8,440 bases of DNA from Clostridiales bacterium (GTDB taxonomy: Bacteria > Bacillota > Clostridia > Oscillospirales > Acutalibacteraceae): NCBI GenBank assembly GCA_019415945.1, contig DXYF01000038.1, positions 1 to 8,440 of the forward strand, written 5' to 3'. The notes under the pieces were generated by a model. That model was not told the origin of the DNA. It was given only the letters and a program-made list of their open reading frames with translations, and searched no databases. Every line of letters starts with the position of its first letter. Positions within the stretch are counted from its first letter, which is position 1. The position numbers and the translations under genes are program-made. Positions 6,761 through 8,440 of this stretch are shown piece after piece.

Positions 6761-7537
6761 TTAGCAGTAAACTACATATATTTTATTGTTTTCTGCAATT
6801 ACATTGAATGATAAGTCGCTTGGAACTATGCCGTCACTTTTGTAGTAGTAGGCTACATACTCAACATCACCATAGCAATCTGCCGTCAGTTCTGAAGTGC
6901 TGTCATAGTATGATGCGTTTGTCGGAGAGAACCAGCTTGCATTGCCCATGCTTAGTGAGAAATCGTATTTCATTCCAAGTTGCTGACCGTAAGCTATGCA
7001 GGCACTCACCACATACTGAACATCAACCGTTTTTGCTTTGGTAGGCGGTTGCGTAGGTTTTTGCGTTGGCTTTTCCGTAGGCTTCTGCACAGGCTTAACC
7101 GTAGGTTTCTGCGTTGGCGGTTGTTTTGGCTTTTGAGTGGGAGTTTCGGTTTCCTTTTTATCAGTCGCTTCTGAGTCAGACTGATTGCTATTCACTGCAT
7201 TCCTGCTGTTGTTCTGAACCTCAGTTTGCGTTTTCTGAATCGGATCCGTTGCCGAAACAACCGCCGATTTTTGCCCACTGTCGGCTTTTTCTTTGGTTTT
7301 GGTATTCTGTCCCGAAGGCTCTGTTTCTTTTGAAACTGTGGCTTTTTCGGTGGTTGTTGTTTCGGTTGATTTTTCTGTTGTTGCCGTTGCAGAAGTTTCC
7401 ATAGATACAGAAACACCCACGGAAGTTGAAACCGTGGGTGATAAAGAACTGTTATTTACTTTTTCTTCTGCAGTACAAGCTGTGAATGTTCCTGTTGCTA
7501 AAATCAATGTTAACATTATTGCGATTTTCTTTTTCAT
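6761..7537 (-). CDS. Cell-surface lipoprotein with proline/threonine-rich stalk
   Basis: 258 residues; ATG at 7535-7537 with AAAGGA 10 nt upstream. The N-terminus is a lipoprotein signal peptide: MKKK, a hydrophobic core (5-16) and a lipobox ending FTAC with Cys21 as the predicted lipidated residue. Residues about 25-130 are Ser/Thr/Glu-rich and low in complexity. Residues about 133-167 are an imperfect PTQKPT-type repeat forming a stiff extended stalk. A compact domain occupies about 171-258 (VVSACIAYGQQLGM, NASWFSPTNASYY, CYGDVEYVAYYYK) and ends at the stop with YVVYC; similar short domains end other Firmicute lipoproteins, but I cannot name it. The protein should sit on the outer face of the membrane with its domain pushed through the wall. 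It has no LPxTG-like signal, so it is not a substrate of the nearby sortase. It has its own promoter and terminator. Confidence 0.85.
   Translation of the reverse strand: MKKKIAIMLTLILATGTFTACTAEEKVNNSSLSPTVSTSVGVSVSMETSATATTEKSTETTTTEKATVSKETEPSGQNTKTKEKADSGQKSAVVSATDPIQKTQTEVQNNSRNAVNSNQSDSEATDKKETETPTQKPKQPPTQKPTVKPVQKPTEKPTQKPTQPPTKAKTVDVQYVVSACIAYGQQLGMKYDFSLSMGNASWFSPTNASYYDSTSELTADCYGDVEYVAYYYKSDGIVPSDLSFNVIAENNKIYVVYC
7037..7141 (-). repeat. Imperfect tandem repeat encoding the Pro/Thr/Lys stalk
   Basis: Degenerate units of 12-18 bases encode about eight copies of variants of QKPT, with QPPT and VKPV versions, at residues about 133-167 of the lipoprotein. The third-base variation between units indicates an old repeat rather than a recent slippage product. 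Length change between strains is expected. Confidence 0.75.
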
Positions 7538-7562
7538 ACTATCGCCGTCCTTTCAAGCAACA

Positions 7563-7590
7563 AGTATATCCAAAGAATTTCAAATGTCCA
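7563..7590 (-). promoter_or_regulatory. Sigma-70-type promoter of the lipoprotein gene
   Basis: Read on the minus strand: TGGACA (7585-7590), a 16-nt spacer, then TATACT (7563-7568). The predicted start is near 7556, leaving a leader of about 19 nt that contains the ribosome binding site. It lies in the 82-nt gap between the MazG-like and lipoprotein genes, so the latter can be transcribed on its own. Confidence 0.6.
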
Positions 7591-7619
7591 GAGATTTTTT
7601 TAGAATACTAAATCGGAAT

Positions 7620-7955
7620 TTATATATCTCCTTTTAAACGTATCAGCGACCTTTTCACTTCAAAGCCGTCTGGGTATCTTTTCTTTAATTTATCTATGTT
7701 AGATTGAAAAATATTTTCCAAAGGAATTTCTAATGCCGTAGCTGCTTCAGCCAAATACCATGCTATGTCGCCAAGTTCCTTTGCTAAATGCTCTTTATCA
7801 AGTTCGTGTCCTTGCGCCATCCATTTTTTCACAATGTCAATCGCTTCACCCGATTCGCCACAAAGACCCATCACGCTATTTATTAGAACATCTCGCCTAC
7901 TCAGCTCTGGGTTCAACGTTGTCATGGCCAACTCTTGATATTCATTTACTTTCAT
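7620..7955 (-). CDS. MazG-like nucleotide pyrophosphohydrolase
   Basis: 111 residues from the ATG at 7953-7955. I prefer this start to ATG 7958 (spacing too short) and ATG 7985 because GAGGAG at 7963-7968 lies 7 nt upstream, and because 7985 falls at the predicted transcription start. MazG-like enzymes hydrolyse (d)NTPs to monophosphate and pyrophosphate, removing damaged nucleotides or altering the nucleotide pool. The all-alpha fold and metal-binding residues are visible: GESGE with Glu34 and Glu37, then KELGD with Glu60 and Asp63, spaced as in the ExxE...ExxD signature, and the C-terminal NIDKLKKRYPDGF typical of this group. It is a single-domain form, as common in bacteria and phages. It is preceded by a near-consensus promoter. 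It is not a transfer component; a house-cleaning or defence-related cargo role is inference. It looks intact. Confidence 0.88.
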   Translation of the reverse strand: MKVNEYQELAMTTLNPELSRRDVLINSVMGLCGESGEAIDIVKKWMAQGHELDKEHLAKELGDIAWYLAEAATALEIPLENIFQSNIDKLKKRYPDGFEVKRSLIRLKGDI

Positions 7956-7991
7956 CATAATTCTCCTCAAATTCCAATTTTTCATACAGAT

Positions 7992-8020
7992 ATTATATAA
8001 CAGTTCAAAACAATGGTCAA
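7992..8020 (-). promoter_or_regulatory. Near-consensus sigma-70 promoter of the MazG-like gene
   Basis: Read on the minus strand: TTGACC (8015-8020), exactly 17 nt, then a perfect TATAAT (7992-7997). The predicted start is near 7985, about 30 nt before the chosen ATG. This is the strongest promoter in the window. It lies just downstream of the stop of the short acidic frame. Confidence 0.82.
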
Positions 8021-8026
8021 CCGATT

Positions 8027-8125
8027 TTACATACTCTGTGCAAATCTCTCTGATTCATCCTCTGACATATCCTCGGTTTCATCTTCACTCTGTTGTTCAT
8101 CAAGTGCCTGATGATACGCTTCCAT
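8027..8125 (-). pseudogene. Acidic C-terminal tail of a lost gene (possibly a transfer gene), next to the tRNA terminator
   Basis: From ATG 8123-8125 to TAA 8027-8029 there are 32 codons (MEAYHQALDEQQ to ERFAQSM), strikingly rich in Glu and Asp. No ribosome binding site precedes the ATG. The frame is open further upstream, where DLFPYN directly precedes the methionine before it enters the tRNA terminator hairpin. The composition is that of a solvent-exposed C-terminus of a larger protein rather than a stand-alone peptide. The position, at the head of a transfer block, fits the end of an upstream transfer gene (in related elements the coupling protein lies there), but I cannot assign the family from so short a tail. 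If correct, most of that gene was replaced by the tRNA-Asn locus. Confidence 0.4.
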
Positions 8126-8134
8126 ATTATATGG

Positions 8135-8165
8135 AAAAAGGTCCGTAGATCGCTCTACGAACCTT
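8135..8165 (-). terminator. Rho-independent terminator of tRNA-Asn
   Basis: On the minus strand, starting two bases after the CCA end of the tRNA, arms 8155-8165 and 8138-8148 make an 11-bp stem (one G-U pair) with loop AGCGAT, followed by five T (8135-8139). Position and strength fit a tRNA transcript terminator. Its 3' arm overlaps the upstream extension of the acidic frame. Confidence 0.88.
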
Positions 8166-8167
8166 CG

Positions 8168-8243
8168 TGGCTCCCCCAACTGGGCTCGAACCAGTGACAT
8201 CATGATTAACAGTCATGCGCTCTACCGACTGAGCTATGGAGGA
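8168..8243 (-). tRNA. tRNA-Asn (anticodon GTT)
   Basis: A 76-nt cloverleaf with encoded CCA. Acceptor arms TCCTCCA and TGGGGGA pair with one G-U; the D arm is GCTC-AGTCGGTA-GAGC; the anticodon arm is CATGA-CTGTTAA-TCATG with GTT at 8208-8210; the variable loop is ATGTC; the T arm is ACTGG-TTCGAGC-CCAGT. The discriminator base is G. All stems are intact, so it should be functional. Its 5' 26 nt are repeated about 180 bp upstream. I see no well-spaced promoter directly upstream: TTGACA at 8279-8284 has no -10 box at the right distance. tRNA genes are usual integration sites for mobile elements. Confidence 0.96.
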
Positions 8244-8248
8244 ATATA
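8218..8248. repeat. Direct repeat copy 1 (5' end of tRNA-Asn)
   Basis: A 31-nt stretch covering tRNA nucleotides 1-26 and five bases upstream. It recurs in the same orientation at 8399-8429 with one mismatch (8221 T against 8402 A). The copies are 181 bp apart. Integration at tRNA genes usually duplicates the 3' end, so a duplicated 5' end is atypical. Confidence 0.9.
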
Positions 8249-8356
8249 CAATTTCCTTTGGGTTTCGCCAAAGATTTTTGTCAAGACTGCACAAATAGCA
8301 ATCTTTTTTGTTACTTAAGTCTCCGGTAGTGGACTTAAATAATATATTTGGTTGTT

Positions 8357-8424
8357 TCCTCTAACTAAGCAATAGTTTCCAGTGTATTTCTGTACACTCG
8401 CACTACCGACTGAGCTATGGAGGA
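8357..8424 (-). pseudogene. tRNA-Asn-derived tRNA relic
   Basis: The first 26 nt match tRNA-Asn (one change breaks a D-stem pair). After that the sequence is unrelated, yet it still folds into two consecutive hairpins where the anticodon and T arms would be: 8381-8398 (AGTGTA/TACACT) and 8363-8377 (AACTA/TAGTT). It ends in AGAGGA, which can pair with five or six bases of the 5' acceptor strand. There is no anticodon triplet in a canonical 7-nt loop, no TTCGA and no CCA, so it is not a working tRNA. It may be a degenerate tRNA or a chance fold. Confidence 0.4.
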
Positions 8425-8429
8425 ATATA
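8399..8429. repeat. Direct repeat copy 2 (5' end of tRNA-Asn)
   Basis: Second copy of the 31-nt repeat at 8218-8248, same orientation, one mismatch. The match stops sharply at the D-arm boundary on the left and at the TATA five bases upstream of the tRNA on the right. Confidence 0.9.
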
Positions 8430-8440
8430 GAGCAAAACAC

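Noticed and set aside
7037..7141. Repeat region considered as a CRISPR array
   Set aside because: Units are 12-18 bases, degenerate, in frame and encode a Pro/Thr stalk; there are no spacers.
7192..7416. 74-codon minus-strand frame rich in Lys, Gln and Pro within the lipoprotein gene
   Set aside because: It is a frame-shifted reading of the low-complexity lipoprotein region, whose real frame has a signal peptide, start site and stop.
7293..7637. 114-codon plus-strand frame opposite the lipoprotein start
   Set aside because: Valine/serine-rich shadow of the repetitive Thr/Glu codons on the other strand, with no ribosome binding site.
8258..8278. Small hairpin (CTTTGG/CCAAAG) with a short T run on the plus strand
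   Set aside because: Only 6 bp and no plus-strand gene ends here, so a terminator call is not supported.
8279..8284. Perfect TTGACA upstream of tRNA-Asn on the minus strand
   Set aside because: No -10 box at 15-19 nt; the nearest TGTATA is about 28 nt away, so it is not a normal promoter.
8300..8345. Inverted repeat (about 9 bp arms, ACTTAAGTC type) between the tRNA copies
   Set aside because: It can fold, but lacks a clean T-tract on either strand and has no gene to serve; possible chance palindrome.

Overview
The window looks like chromosomal DNA of a gut Firmicute (class Clostridia, in the Ruminococcaceae/Oscillospiraceae or Lachnospiraceae range). This is inferred from moderate-to-low GC, strong GGAGG-type ribosome binding sites, and a transfer gene set of the type found in Clostridioides difficile CTn-like and Tn1549-like conjugative elements. 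I ran no database search; family calls rest on remembered motifs and gene order.

Layout. Almost every gene is on the minus strand, so transcription runs from right to left. At the far right (about 8135-8429) lie a complete tRNA-Asn(GTT) with encoded CCA and its terminator, plus a second copy of the 5' end of that tRNA about 180 bp away, which continues into unrelated but tRNA-shaped sequence. Next come a short acidic C-terminal tail with no visible gene body (8027-8125), a MazG-like nucleotide pyrophosphohydrolase (7620-7955) and a proline/threonine-rich lipoprotein (6761-7537); the last two each have a good sigma-70 promoter. After a terminator hairpin comes the transfer block: a VirB6/TrbL-like protein with a foreign N-terminus (5884-6699), a PrgI-family protein (5597-5869), a conserved 199-aa transfer protein (4997-5596), a class B sortase (4189-5010) and the VirB4 ATPase (2283-4175). 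These five are tightly packed and probably one operon. A small AT-rich coiled-coil gene with its own promoter and terminator (1963-2196) follows, then a cell-wall hydrolase gene (708-1859) whose NlpC/P60 domain is cut at its active-site cysteine and fused to an ASCH-like domain. The left 700 bases are AT-rich flank with the end of one plus-strand gene and little else.

Interpretation. VirB4, PrgI, VirB6 and an NlpC/P60 hydrolase normally build the ATPase, inner-membrane channel and peptidoglycan-opening parts of a Gram-positive type IV secretion system, and the sortase would anchor a surface protein. Here the channel protein and the hydrolase are both chimeric and have lost essential parts, and no relaxase, coupling protein, integrase or topoisomerase is present. 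The simplest reading is an eroded fragment of an integrative conjugative element, rearranged by in-frame recombination and settled beside a tRNA-Asn. The most unusual points are the two in-frame chimeras, the tRNA-Asn partial duplication, and the self-contained small gene inside the transfer block. An assembly artefact at the joints is possible and should be excluded first.
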